From positions 183,612,001 through 183,676,000 of the forward strand of contig NC_060210.1 of assembly GCF_021130785.1 (NCBI RefSeq): a stretch of 64,000 nucleotides of DNA. The letters run 5' to 3'. The notes beneath the pieces were generated by a model. It was not told where the DNA came from. It ran no database searches and was given only the letters and a program-made list of their open reading frames with translations. The translations under genes and the position numbers were made by a program. The stretch's first letter is position 1; each line of letters begins with the position of its first letter. Source of the DNA: Homalodisca vitripennis. Taxonomy: Eukaryota > Arthropoda > Insecta > Hemiptera > Cicadellidae. Shown piece after piece: positions 23,546-36,252 of the stretch.

Positions 23546-23930
23546 CTTATTTTAGTAACTAATGAAAATCGCATTAAAGCCTAAATATGTAGTAAGTGTT
23601 GCTTTTATGACCAAAGATAGAGCCGATAAATTAATTTACAAAGGCATTAATTACCAAACCAATACTATTCCATCAAACTATTAACGGTCTATGTCATGGG
23701 ATAACTGTGTATATTACTAATATTGACGTTCAGTTGCTTATTCAGTAACTAATGACTACCCCTAAAAGCCCTAACATGTCATGGATGTCGGTATTTTCAT
23801 CACAAGTTATGAGTAGATAATCTGGACTGTGGGCTATTAGTGTCGAACAAAGCCCTACATCAAACTACTACGTAATAGCCTTTGTCACATCGAGGTGGGC
23901 GGCAAACTAATAATCTCGATGCTTACAGAA
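23546..23930 (+). repeat. Dispersed repeat family D: 191-bp tandem pair
   Basis: 'cttattttagtaactaatga' at 23546 recurs as 'cttattcagtaactaatga' at 23737, a 191-bp step. Both units also share 'cattaaagccta / taaaagccctaa', a 'ccatcaaactatta / catcaaactacta' block and a 'tgtcat' or 'tgtcac' end. The family recurs in reverse orientation at 28.75-29.12 kb. No coding capacity. Confidence 0.75.
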
Positions 23931-26900
23931 CAATATTATTAATAAAACTTATATAACTGTAGAAAGATACTGAACTGGCAGATTTACCATTGGAATCTTG
24001 TTAGTTTGGACAAACTCCGTATATGAATATTCTGGTGTACATTGAAACCCACAATATTAGGAAGAAGTATATCACATGCTCTATAACTAAGTATGTGTGG
24101 TATGTTCGTACATAAAACTACTAAGTTTATGACATCGGAAGAAAAATACTAAATTGTAACGTAATATATAGAGTAATAACTGCCTTTAACACATGTTTTT
24201 CTTTTTCGGTTCTCCGCGTCAAAGCAGATAACTGCAGTGTCCCCCAGCATTGTCCTGCACCACAACATTTATTTTATCACCCCGCAACTTTATTTTAATT
24301 ACAACAATAAGTAAAAGTGCATTTGAAATGTTTATAACATAATAAAATTAGTACAAGAAACTACTTAAAACCATAACTGTTGCTAATTAGGTAGTAACTG
24401 TTGTGAAATGTCTCAAGCACATAATTTCCATACCAAGGGTTTTATTTTTATTCCTATCCCACTATTTGTTTTGTTTTAACCCCAACAGAAAACAATTTTG
24501 AATGGTTTCACTGTAAAATTAAGTAGATGAGCCGAGAAGTTGTGGTATTACAAACCTGCCATTCATTCAAGTTACATTTGAGAAATTTAAATGGATCTAA
24601 CAATATGAGGTATTTGAGTTCAAGAATTCAATAGAAAGGTACACTGCAGACTGAATGCATTACGAGCAATACGTTTACTCGTATTTGTAAAAATTCATTC
24701 TGTTGTATTCTTTTGTTACAATGAAAACAAAAAATGCTTTATTATATATCTATTATTTACTTATCTTGAATGGAAAGAAAAACCTATTATATGTTCTGTT
24801 TAAATTGTTCGAACCTAATTAAAGGCTTGCTGAGTGTCAAAAATTCTGAATCAAACAAAATTTTAGATTATGGTGTAAACAATGTAAATGAGAAACTTTA
24901 TTGAATTTATTAATATTTGTACAAAGGTTTTAAACGCCATTTTAAATGTTATTTTTAGTGAAAGGTAATTAATTTTAATATTGTAGGTATATGTTTAAAA
25001 CTTTTCAACACTGAAGTAAAATAAAGTAGATTTGTGGGTTTGAGACTTTGGTTTATAATGTTTGTATTTATTTGGTTGGTATGTACTGATGTCTATTAAC
25101 TCCAATTATAGATGCTAATATTTTTATGATTATTTGCAATAATTGACCGTAAACCTTTATTGGAATCATATTGTCAACTCCAGAGACTAAAAAACTTTTA
25201 TTTCTGTGATTCTATCTATCTGACTATTATTAGCACAATAATTTGAGAACGCTTTGGACTATACACTTGGCGGAAGCTTTCAGTTTGTATACATCTTTAT
25301 TCCACGATGGTGCATTCACTGCAAAGGATTTAGATTAAAGTTAATGAACATTTTTGCATTGGTCATATGCGGTAAATTGATAGTTCCACAAGAAAATTCA
25401 ATTTATAAACAAACTGTGTCTGGTGCGGAAGCCCCAATTAAATCTTGATACCACAACACACAACAAATCTTTATAAAACATCTATAAAATTTAAATTGAT
25501 CTTCGCAATAATTCAGTTTTAAAATTAATTAAAATTGGAACATCAGGTATAATATTAACAAAGACATGAACTGCATGAGTGTCTTAAAACACACACAAAA
25601 GGAAAAGAAAACTTATCATTTGCTTAATCTTGAGCTTAGATTAATACTGCAGATAATGAAATTTGAATATTTTTTAATCCGAATCGAGATACTCGCTTAC
25701 CATATAACTTAATATGAAGAGTTTATGTTATTAATGTATGGTGCTTATAGAGTAATCCAATCTGTAAATGAATTACGTATCTATTACGTTTATACGATCT
25801 AATTCCAATATCATTCATAAAAAAATCGTATACACAATATTCCATTAGAATGTGGAGATTGTGTTGTGTTTGAAAATTATAGAATACTAACTATTGACAC
25901 AATCTTTTAGTATTCATCTGATGAAATATTGTAATCCTCGCATTTGTCTCAGAATAAGTTTATTCTATAAATAGTTATCAGGTGTGCAATGTTTAAAATC
26001 ACCTTATATAAATAAGATATAAATTCCTTTCATAGGCGATTTTTACCCGAAAGCTACGCATTTTTAATGCAGTGTTTATAGATCTGGGACTATGCTGAGT
26101 CTTTTCTAATGTATATTATTTAGGCAATACAATCGTTAAAATGTGACTGACTCTTTGAAACAGCATTAAAAAGTAATTCATGAAAAAAGCAAGGTTAAAA
26201 TTTTACCCATTCGCCAATTTATTCGCCAAATATGTAGAGAGGCGCGGTAGTAACAAAAGAAATAAGTAATATTTACAATGCTTTCTATTGCAATTTCATC
26301 GGTGAAGAAGTGTTTTAAATGGCTAAGTCTTTAACAAAAAGTGAAGAGATGTTTGGAAAGGAACCGAGTTTTATAGAATTTGATCTAAGTTCACGGACTT
26401 ATTTATCTACAATCGGCTGTGTCGATAAAGAAGGCAGTTTTCGTTTAGAAAACATATAATTATTAAAAATAATTCCTTTCATTTGCGTGTAAAAGAAAGA
26501 AAACCTGTGTTTATTTAATTTGTTTAAAATTTATATATCTTTGAAGACTGAAACATCAATGAATATTAAGAGTAGCAATAAAGATCAATACATTAGAAGT
26601 ACTAGTCATAGTAAAAACATTACGTACCAGTTCAATATAACTTACCTTATTATTTTTTACGCTCATTATTATGATAAATAACAAAGAACAATATCATATA
26701 AACATTAACTAAACTAGTATAAATATAATACATATAAATTAAACAAGTATAAGCTTTGCAGATTCTACCATTAAAATTATGTTTTTTCTTTTAAAAATAG
26801 GCCTCACTTTAGTAATGAAAATGTTCAAATAAAATTTAACGCTTTAATAAGTTTACAGATACAGCAATATTTAAGTGGTTTGATTGAAATATTGCTCCCA

Positions 26901-26950
26901 CTGTTCACTCCATGTTTTGAGAATAAGGAACTCAAGCACTGCTCTCCTTA
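23931..26950. other. AT-rich tract, nothing recognised
   Basis: A 46-codon frame at 26319-26459 and a 64-codon frame at 25254-25448 are the most gene-like stretches, and neither shows a family motif. I see no RNA gene or tandem repeat. Confidence 0.5.
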
Positions 26951-26951
26951 G

Positions 26952-27518
26952 CTGGGACTCCTAACACGCGCTTTACTGTACCTTTTGGTATCAAGGACAT
27001 CCGCCTAACTTCTCCACCGTACAGGTACAGTTTTCCATTCGAAAATAATTTAGCCATGCTGTTAATACCGGTGGGAACAAAACTCTGGTTATAATGTTTT
27101 TATGGCACTCTGCACTGGAGTTGGAGACTCGCCTGTTTCAAGAGGAGCATACTCATTAGCCGCTCATGTAAGCTATTCTTCAAGATTAATCCAGTGTCAA
27201 CGTATTGCGGATTGGCCCTTCCGGTGTCGCTTTCGCACACATTTTGCCCACTAGCTGTCGAGAACGCCATCGCGAGCTGTGCTCGATCCAGCTTGAAGGG
27301 GAACACTCCGGTTCGTTCACGCTAAATAGCCTCCCATTGAAATCTGAAGCAGCCGTGAGAGGGTGAATTCCGACGAAGTACAGATTCAGACTCCTGATAT
27401 CATCAGGACTTCGGTTTTGGCTGTAAAATCTCATAGACTTCTCTCCTCTGTGATCACAGCAAATGGACCATCTTTTTCTTTGGAAGTTTTGTAAAAGATC
27501 TGCCGGTTTTATCGCAGC
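26952..27518. repeat. GC-enriched island, duplicated unit 1
   Basis: Begins 'gggactcctaacacgcgctttactg' and ends near 'gatctgccggttttatcgc'. It shares with unit 2 (27595-27943) the landmarks 'gacatccgcc', 'gtacagttttccattcgaaa', 'ggtggaacaa/ggtgggaacaa', 'actctgg', 'atggcactctgca', 'ccagcttgaa' and 'ctgccggttttatcgc'. Unit 1 is longer owing to insertions. Minus-strand reading gives short peptide blocks in different frames; I do not recognise a product. Confidence 0.7.
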
Positions 27519-27594
27519 ATTGAGGAATGCTGGTTTCCTGCAACGCTTGAGCTCTTTATACTATGCAGTACTTGCAGGTGACACTACTGTCTCC

Positions 27595-27943
27595 GCTAGA
27601 CTCCTCACGCCTTACTGACCTTTGGTCAATTCAAGACATCCGCCCACCAGTACATGGTACAGTTTTCCATTCGAAAGCCAGGCTGGCCGGTGGAACAAGA
27701 CTCTGGTGTCTATGATGGCACTCTGCAAACTCGCCCTTCAGCATTCCGCTTTCACGCCGAGGCAGTGACACGAGTCCATAAGACGAGCTGTGTTTTCCAG
27801 CTTGAATGTAACACTCTTGCCGCAGAGCCCACATTTAAATCTGACGCACATGAGAGGGAATTCCCGTCACAACCTTCAGAACCCCTCTGGGATATCCTTC
27901 ACTGACCATATCTTCTTTGAAATCTGCCGGTTTTATCGCGTCA
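27595..27943. repeat. GC-enriched island, duplicated unit 2
   Basis: The second, shorter copy of the unit. On the minus strand one frame reads 'VRFKCGLCGKSVTFKLEN', which superficially resembles a zinc-finger CxxC start, and the corresponding unit 1 segment reads 'FPFKLDRAQLAMAFS' in a similar place. The conserved 'FKL' block suggests a decayed coding ancestor, but no second His or Cys pair of a C2H2 finger is present at the right spacing. Treat as unidentified. Confidence 0.65.
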
Positions 27944-28270
27944 GAGTATATAAGTGTTAGTAGTCCTCGTAAGGACCCACCTAAAAACTAGATCTTTAGT
28001 ACATCGGCTTTAAACCCCTACTTGCTACATACAAGTCGAGTCTCGAGGCTATCTCCAGAGTGAGTGTTCCCCGTGTGTTACTGAAGGGCATGCCTCATTC
28101 AACGGCTCTTGTGTTCAATTCACCCACCACTATATCACGACTGGGGACTCTATTGTGACTCCAACGCCTCAAATTTCACCCCGTACTCTCAGGCAGAGTA
28201 ATTGGGGGATAGGTATACGCTGACCACCGTACTCTACAGCTTACCCAGCCGACTTTCATCTTGCCCTGTC
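27944..28270. other. Tail of GC-enriched island
   Basis: Composition stays above background to about 28.26 kb. A TATA-like 'gagtatataagtg' lies at 27947. Frames are short, and no product can be assigned. Confidence 0.4.
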
Positions 28271-28744
28271 GATACTTTTTCATCTATTATTATGAATAAT
28301 ATTAGTTAATTAACAGTTAAAACTACCTGTTACTTGTTGTGTCCCAAAGATGTGTTATAAAGATAAAAATTTTTACAGTCTCAGAAATAAACGGCACTTT
28401 AATTAGGCTTATGAATTAGAATAGCTGTGATATTGTTTTAAAATAATATTATTAAAAATACTGCCGTACTCGTTTACTTACTTTAAAACTTTTTTTTTAT
28501 AATTACTTGTCAATTACTACGATATAAGTTATCTCAGATATACGGTGAGCTATTTTATTGGTGTATTCGTAGCGATATCGTTGGAACAAGGTTAAGCATA
28601 GGCACTGATAACATGGCAGCCGTTAATGCTGATCTCGTACTAGAAGGCGGGTACTGGAGGTAGTTTAAAACAACTAAACATATAACATCAGTCTTCATAT
28701 AAGTCATTGAGAATGATTGATACCTCACTTTCTATTAGGGAAAA

Positions 28745-29120
28745 TGTAATGACTGGTATTATTGTGCACACTGCTGGATATACCGTGTCAGAGACTATTA
28801 CCATATGATGCAAGACTTTAGTCCGTCATTTATTGTATTAAGTCCAGATTATCTACTATGTACCTTGGATCATGACAGGTTTGGACTTATAGCGGGTAGT
28901 CATTAGTTACTGAATAGGCTACCAAACTTCAATATTAGTAATGTACATAGTAATCCAGTAACAGAGGACATTAAATCTATTCTGTGAGCAGCAAGTTACG
29001 GCACGTCGCCATGACAAAGGACATTAGCAGTTTGATGTAAAGCTTCCGTTAGACACTAATGACACAAAGTCCAGATTATCTGCTATAACTTGTGTGATGA
29101 AACACCAACATCTCCGTGTG
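28745..29120 (-). repeat. Dispersed repeat family D, inverted copy
   Basis: The reverse complement shares with 23.55-23.93 kb the blocks 'attcagtaactaatgactaccc', 'agataatctggact', 'catcaaact' and 'tattactaatattga'. Internally the block 'agtccagattatct' occurs at 28841 and 29068, a 227-bp step, so this copy is also a tandem pair but with a longer unit than the 191-bp pair. Confidence 0.75.
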
Positions 29121-32100
29121 TGTTAAATTATAGAGGTCAAACATAACTGAAGAATTTCATAATATGAATCTTAGCACTGAATATATAAACTGTTTTATAC
29201 GAGTAATTATCAGATGCATTACTATAATACAGCTTTCCAAGTAACAGTGAATGTAGACTATAAACAATGGCTTGTCACTCAGGGTTTCTCCGTCTTGTCA
29301 ACTTTAGAACATTGAGTCACCGTTGTAGTAAATGTTATTATGTTGGTTAGTACTGGGTTGATTCAGCTGGCATCTTTATTTGTGCTATTAAATGGCTATT
29401 TTTTGGATTCGTGAGAAAAATCATCCTTATGAAGCAAACTTTTTATAAATTTCCATATGCATTGAAAACGAACAATAACAGTTCCAATTGTGTATTTATA
29501 TATATCCGCTTATAGGAGAACATAGTAGTGATTATTAAACAGATATAATCGTATGAACGATCGAAAATTTAAACTAAATACACTTTTATTTTTGGGTTTA
29601 TAATTAAGCTACTTTAGTTATGATCGTATTTCGTACGTATACTAATTAGTTTTAAATATTACTAATTATTTGCTTTAAAAAGAATAAAAATATTACGAGG
29701 GATTATGTTAAAAAAATTTCTTTCGCAAATTATTAAGTTTATGTAAGTAACTGTATGGCATAACAAATAAGAAAAATTCATAGTTAGTTAACAGAGCGTA
29801 AACAAAAACATTAACTCAGATATACGATACGCGTATCTATATAACATAGTTAGGCCTCTGTGGATGTACAGCATTCCTGAGCATCAGTAGGACAGCCATT
29901 AAGATGTTCGTTAAAATATGTATACAATTGGCGCTAAAAACTTAACATTTTCTAAAATATATTCAGATTAAAATTTAGAACTGAAATAAATTACAGCTAT
30001 TTAAAAATTGAATATTTTTTGTTATATTTTGCAACTTTAGTTAGATTTATTTTATATTTTAAAATATTTTACCATATAAACAATGATAAAAATTTTAAAA
30101 TAAATATTTATAATTTTACAGTACTGTACGACAGTTACGTATTATAGAAGTAATGTGGTTACCAAGTAATTGTTGGTCATCTAAATAGTAATACATTCTT
30201 TTACATTCTGCTGGCTCTTTGGTACAAATAAACAATTGTATAGCTTGAGCATTAAAAACCTTAATCATAAATGCAAGTTCTATTGATTGATGCCGCAGTT
30301 GAAGTAGAAAACATATAACAAAAAAAAACAAACAAACTGTTTTTTTTTATTCAATAGAAGATTTATGTGAAAATTTTCACATATGATAAGGAATAATAGT
30401 AAGTACTTGACACTTTTACACATTTCCATGCATTGGATAAAAATATTTTAATATATAATAATATCAATTGTAAAAATTATGAATTATATCATAATAATAA
30501 ACTAAACTATTGACCATAAATTTTTTTTCGTTTTTATATATAGTTCAGTGTATTTCATTCGATTAAATGGAAGTTACCTCAATTTATTAAAACAAAGCAG
30601 ATCAAAACCGTCAGCGTATTCCCACTGAAAAGTAAAAAATATTAAGTTAATACAAATGAGAATCATTTTTCTTAGGGAATGAAAAGTTTGAAAGTTGGCT
30701 GCACTGATAGCAGTGACTAAACTAATTCCATTTGTGGACAGAGTAGTAGCAGCTTGCAAGTCCAATATTTCCGCCAACTTTCACAGGCTATTAAAATAAG
30801 ATTTATGTAACTAAATGTAACAAGAAACATCAGAGCCTATTTTTACAATGATTCGTTACTATTTTAGTAAAACCCCAAAATTGAATCTGGTCCATCACCT
30901 CGTGTTATTATAGTACTATATTTATTATTTAGTTTTACTCCTTTACAGCGGGTTAGTTCGTCATAGAGATAACAATACTTTTACAATTTAAATGAACCTA
31001 AATACTTTTGATATATATATATATTTTCTAAACTACGAAGTCCTGTCTGAGACAAGTGTTAGATACATTATCATTAGAGATTTACGCTTTTCATTCTGAA
31101 CCATATCTTTCATTATTGAGTAACATGTCACGTTGAGGGGTGCTATAATCACGCATCTCACCGGAAACTTAATAAATGTAAAAGCTTTAGTATTAAGAGA
31201 TAGAAACCACCTACAAAACTTTAAACTATAACTTTTGTTATATATTCAGTCATTTTAGAAACGCCAAAAGTTTTATTTCAACTTATTAACCATGGTGAAC
31301 ATAGTAGTACCGCTTAAAAGAATTGCTAAGTTGAATTATACCACTAGTGAATTATTACAGGTATTCCAATAATAATTTAATCTTTCGAGGCTTTCAGAAT
31401 CGAAGATTCCATCTTCAGGCAACTTTAAAAATGATTCTTTCATGGTGTTAAGTAAAAATATATCCAATGCTTCAAGAATCTTCATTGCTGAGTTTGCAAG
31501 GATGAATATAAGAAAGTAACTCAATAGATTAGGTGTCATGTTTTACTATATCACATTTGGCATATCCTTTTACTTGGTTTATTTAATATTTTATTTGTAT
31601 TGTGATTGTATCTTTCTCACCATGGTTACCTATAAGATAGATGTAGAAACGTTCATTACGGCTCAGTAAAAGGATGTGGGCCACCCTTTTTACTAAACAC
31701 AATTTAGGGAATTTGAAATAAAGCTGCTCTACTGGATACTAAGCACATAAAATTGAACAACCTAGTGAAGCACAAATCGTAAACTATGAGGACTGCAATG
31801 TGAACCTTTAAAGCACGTGTTCGATGAGGCAGTAATCCGTTGCGCTTTACTGCAACAACACTGAAAGCTCAGCGTCTGTGGTACACAAGCCGTCACTGGT
31901 TATTTATAGTGTGATCTGTTCCTCTTGCTAAACATTTCTCTTCGTTAGGGTTGTTTCTACATTTTAGGATAAAGAGTTCAAACTTAAAGAATGGCAGTCT
32001 TACACTCTTTTAATATAACGTAAATATTAGAGCCATTTAATAATAAAACAAACAAACGTAAATCAATAAAATGAACGGTATTTAAAACAAGTTGACAGCA

Positions 32101-32680
32101 ACACTTTTTATTGCTGAAATAAAACAGCTAACTGAAAACTTGGCACAAATACTATTTTCAGATTTTAATTTTCTATTCAAAATTAACCACGCTAATTATT
32201 TATAAATGCAAATGATTGTGCTCCCTGCCCATTACCGCTGGGGTAAGTTTCAAAACATGTCGCATGATCAGGCATGTTTACTCCGCTTTGTTGGTCTAAT
32301 GATATTTATATTATTTTTCACAGGGAGTGGAGGAACATAGGATGTTCAAAATATAATAAAGTTAATATTTGCCGCTTCATCATGTATTCTTGAATTCAAG
32401 TTATGAGAATAGAGGAATTGGAGAGTTTTGCACAAACACTTCATAAATGTGGCCGTAATACTATTTGAATTTTGTTCTACATCATATCAAAATGAAATAT
32501 TCTATATTAATGTGTATATAGAAAGAAATGGAAACCAGTTACCGGTATGTAAGTCACTAAATCAGGTCTGCCGAAATCCAAATTTCTTAAGTCTCTTATG
32601 CACCAAGTAAAGATATTTTTGTGAAAAATAGGCAAGGGTACTCAAGTTACTGGTTCACATTTAACGTACCTTGCTAGGGC
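29121..32680. other. AT-rich tract, nothing recognised
   Basis: Apart from a short (TA) run at 31010-31025 there is no repeat or gene that I can support. All frames are under about 75 codons and lack motifs. Confidence 0.5.
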
Positions 32681-32689
32681 CAATCACGG

Positions 32690-32905
32690 ATATTCTATAT
32701 TTGGCTGAGCGTTAGCAAAGGTTATTATTGGGAAGAGGGAAATGGAAAATGTCAGTTATTTCTATCTGTCTGTCTGTTTATATTTTCGCACGATATCTAG
32801 AGAACAAACAGTATAGGCTTGAAATTTGACATGAAACATAATTTCCTTATTTTGAGATCGATGATTTTAGTCTATAATATTTGGCTGAGCTTTACCTAAT
32901 ATTAC
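32690..32905 (-). repeat. Dispersed repeat family A, copy in minus orientation
   Basis: Contains 'tctatctgtctgtctg', then 'cgcacgatatctagagaaca', then 'ggcttgaaatttgacatg', the reverse-complement order of the family A blocks. The flanking 'atatttggctgagcgtt' (32697) recurs as 'atatttggctgagcttt' (32878), bracketing the copy about 180 bp apart. Confidence 0.6.
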
Positions 32906-35690
32906 TATTTTTTTTTAATTTGGTACACAGATAAGGATGTTAATTTTTTTTTTTTATTTGACTCAGTAAATTCCAAGTACAGTAAAAACATTAGAGTAAG
33001 AACATTTTTCCTTTATACGTGCCTGTCTATCTGCAGGAATTAAAATAATGGAATGAGGCAACTTGAAATTTTTGTATGCAACATCACCGAAGCATGTTGG
33101 GCGACACTCGGTGTGGTGTATTTCTACCTTCAATAATACAGTGATGTAAAATTTACAAAAGAAGATCACCTTAAACCAAGCTAAGGCGCTGATAAATACG
33201 CTTTAATATAATCTTTGCATGAAAATTATCCAAACATTAGTAAAGATTACATTATGAATTTGACCGAAATTTCAAAGCTCTAATGATGTAGCAGTAATGA
33301 TCAAAGGAAAACATGCTGAACGAACTAAACTAGATTGAACGGAGAATTTTTCAATCTTGTTTGCTCAACAGTTTATTATAAAGGACGAGAATTTCGTCCC
33401 GTATTTATCCGTCGTCTCCATGCTGATGTTTAATAATTTATTGATGTATACATCATCCACCATGTAGAAAATTATTCTGTCTTCCATTGTATTCACTAAT
33501 GCATAATGTATACCAACTGACTGAATGGCTCTGATTAAGTTACAAAGCAAGCATGGTTTTTTTAACGAGGGTAAAGGAAAATTTACGCAAAGAATTCTAA
33601 CGACGACACTATATATTTTAGTTGCAATTGTTTTACTTTTCAGTACATTGGATATTTATTCCGTTTAATGGTAAAATTATTATTCTTTTCTTCATCAAAT
33701 TAAAAACTTAAAATACAACGTTCTGTATATTTGTATATGGTATAAAGTCCTATTTAATTATTCATGAATATTTAATTACGTTCTAGGTAATACTAGTTTG
33801 AAACTATAAAACTAAATAAGAGCAAGTTTAAGTTTATACAGTAGTTGATGTTGATTTAAAAATTACATTATAATATATTTTTATATTATAATATGAGAAT
33901 ATTACACATATTATAAGAGGATAATATTAAACTCGTTCTTGTGACACTCGTTTATATAAGTTTATATTGGGTATTGCAGTGCGGGTTTCACGTCTACTGA
34001 TTTTTTAAAAATTACTTTTTTGACAGTAAATTTTATTAGAAAACTGACAAAGGCAATTGGGTCAATACTGTCATCTGCAGCGCCAAACTTATAAATTGAA
34101 TACTTTGAAAGAATCACTTTAGAAGTAGTGCAAAGAAACCGAAGTTATAAATTCGCTACTTAGACGATGTGGATGACGTTAGATGATAGGTTAGTGACAG
34201 CTTATATGAACTATTTCTACAAAATATAAATTCCATTAAACTTTAAATAAAAAACTGAAGTAATCTAGGAATATACATAAATAGGTTTTTAGCAATCATG
34301 ACAAAACAATGATTTTTCAGGTATTCATTGGTTTGTGTTACCAGCAAATTACAAAAATGTCCAATGCAGAAAATAATGTATTATATAATTTAAATAAATT
34401 TTGAAAGTTAAGTGTCGTATATGTCACATTGTATCAAAATATAAATAGAGAAATTAAAAACCCGACATGCCTCTCTTTGCCTTCAAGGGACGATTAATAA
34501 AACAAAGAGGGTATTAACATTATTTCATATGCAATTAAACCTTCATTTAAGCATGCTCAAAAACTGTTAGACGCTAACGAAGGACACCGTCCCAATATGA
34601 AGGCCAGTTGTTAATAACATTCCATGTAATGATGTATCATTCTTCATTAGTGAAAAATACTTTAACACGAGCTCGCGAACTTTTAGGAATGCACAAACAA
34701 AGACAAGGTTACGAAAAAAATCAGAAGCAGCAGAATATATACAATCATAATACTAATCACTCAATAAAACATAACTATCGATAAGTTTCATTGTATTATA
34801 TTAAAGCACAATAAGAAACATATGACATTCATGAATAGTTATAACAACAATCATAAAGGTAGAATCATAACAATCATAACAAAAAATTCAAGGTAGAAGT
34901 TAGTATTCGATCATAAAAATCTTAGCAGTTTGTGATCAAAAAGCCAAACCGATTGCGAAAGACATTGCTGGTCTGATTTGCTGATGATTAGTTAAGCCCT
35001 ATCCCATCACGATAACAGATTTTACAAAACAAACAGTAAAATGTAGTTATGCATAAATATATTTTTCATATATGTAGTATACTTTAGAGATAAAATAGAC
35101 AATTAAGGTTTTTAGTTCCGATTAATTCATAATAAGTAATACTTTTAATCATTATTGCATAATTTATTATATAGACAGTGAAAGTTATCCCAAAAATAAA
35201 TCCTACTCCACATGGAAGGTAACAATGTAGCTACTAGGTGCTGACTCAGAAACGTTGCTTCAGCCCAACTGGCTCAGCAATATGCTGATAGTACATTAAT
35301 GCTGACCACGATCTGGCGTTCTGACCTGATCTCAACTAGTCTCTCTCACTACAATTCGCTTACTGTCCTTATTGGAAGATTAATTACTTTACATATTCAA
35401 TTTATAGTATAATAGTTTAGTAACTTTAAATAAATCAACTTTATTAGTTTATTGTTCATGTTCTACGTAAATCCTCTGTATATTAATTTAAACCATTATT
35501 GAATTAGAATGAAACAAATAATCTGTATAAGAAATTTGCAAATAATTGTATATTTAGATCATTGTTTTAAAAATTATATAATAAATATTTGTACTGTGAT
35601 TAGTTACTATTATCTTTTCGAGAGACAGGCAATAATTACTACTGAAACAATTATTGAATGGCAGAATAAAAACTAAGGGTGCTGTGATTA
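32906..35690. other. AT-rich tract, nothing recognised
   Basis: No supported gene or RNA. Frames at 32963-33169 and 33365-33550 on the minus strand are short and motif-free. Confidence 0.5.
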
Positions 35691-35759
35691 ATAATTCCTT
35701 ATTTCCTTGTCAAGTAGAACGGGATTAGCTCAATCCTCACCAAGCTACACAGTGTTGAC

Positions 35760-35990
35760 AACTACTCTGAGCGCTAGGAGAGAAGCAGAGACCGCGCTCA
35801 ATAATTATTGACACCGTATTGTCTAACGTTGAGCTTTTTATGGCATAGTTATCAGCGTTAACGCTAGATGCCGCGGTCGTCGCCGGCGGCGCCAATCATC
35901 GCCCTCATTGTACAACGCATGCGCAATCATTGCGAGACCTCTGCGTATGCACAGTTCAGCGTACTCCAACAATTGCCTGCTGAAGAGACT
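35760..35990. promoter_or_regulatory. CpG-dense patch, possible promoter or first exon
   Basis: Within strongly AT-rich flanks, 35865-35945 holds many CpG dinucleotides ('atgccgcggtcgtcgccggcggcgcc') and a palindromic 'cgcatgcgca', the core recognised by NRF-1/ewg-type factors in animals. An ATG at 35868 opens an 83-codon frame that becomes low-complexity in its second half. A transcription start for a gene lying outside this window is possible; a transposon fragment is the other explanation. No TATA box is evident. Confidence 0.3.
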
Positions 35991-36183
35991 TCACCTTACT
36001 CCTACTGCACGCAAATTACCTTGTACTCAAAATTAAACACCAATAATATTCAATATAATGTTTACAACACAAAAAAGGTTTTACGTTTTCTAAATACTTT
36101 AAAAGTTATGTTAAATTAAGAGAGACAAAAGGAATACGGTTATAAATCCGGAGATAACAGATTTTTTTAAATGAATATCGTTG

Positions 36184-36185
<2 letters not shown>

Positions 36186-36248
<63 letters not shown>

Positions 36249-36252
36249 TATA
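36186..36252. repeat. (TA)n microsatellite
   Basis: About 67 bp of near-perfect AT alternation, interrupted once by 'tac' near 36241. A plus-strand frame through it gives an artificial Tyr-Ile repeat and is not a gene. Confidence 0.97.

Noticed and set aside
26319..26459. 46-codon ATG frame with fairly protein-like composition
   Set aside because: Too short, no motif, no supporting splice or promoter signal.
27631..27834. Minus-strand 'FKCGLCGKS' block as a C2H2 zinc finger
   Set aside because: The CxxC pair is present, but no His pair follows at the usual spacing and stops lie close by; kept only as part of the unidentified duplicated island.
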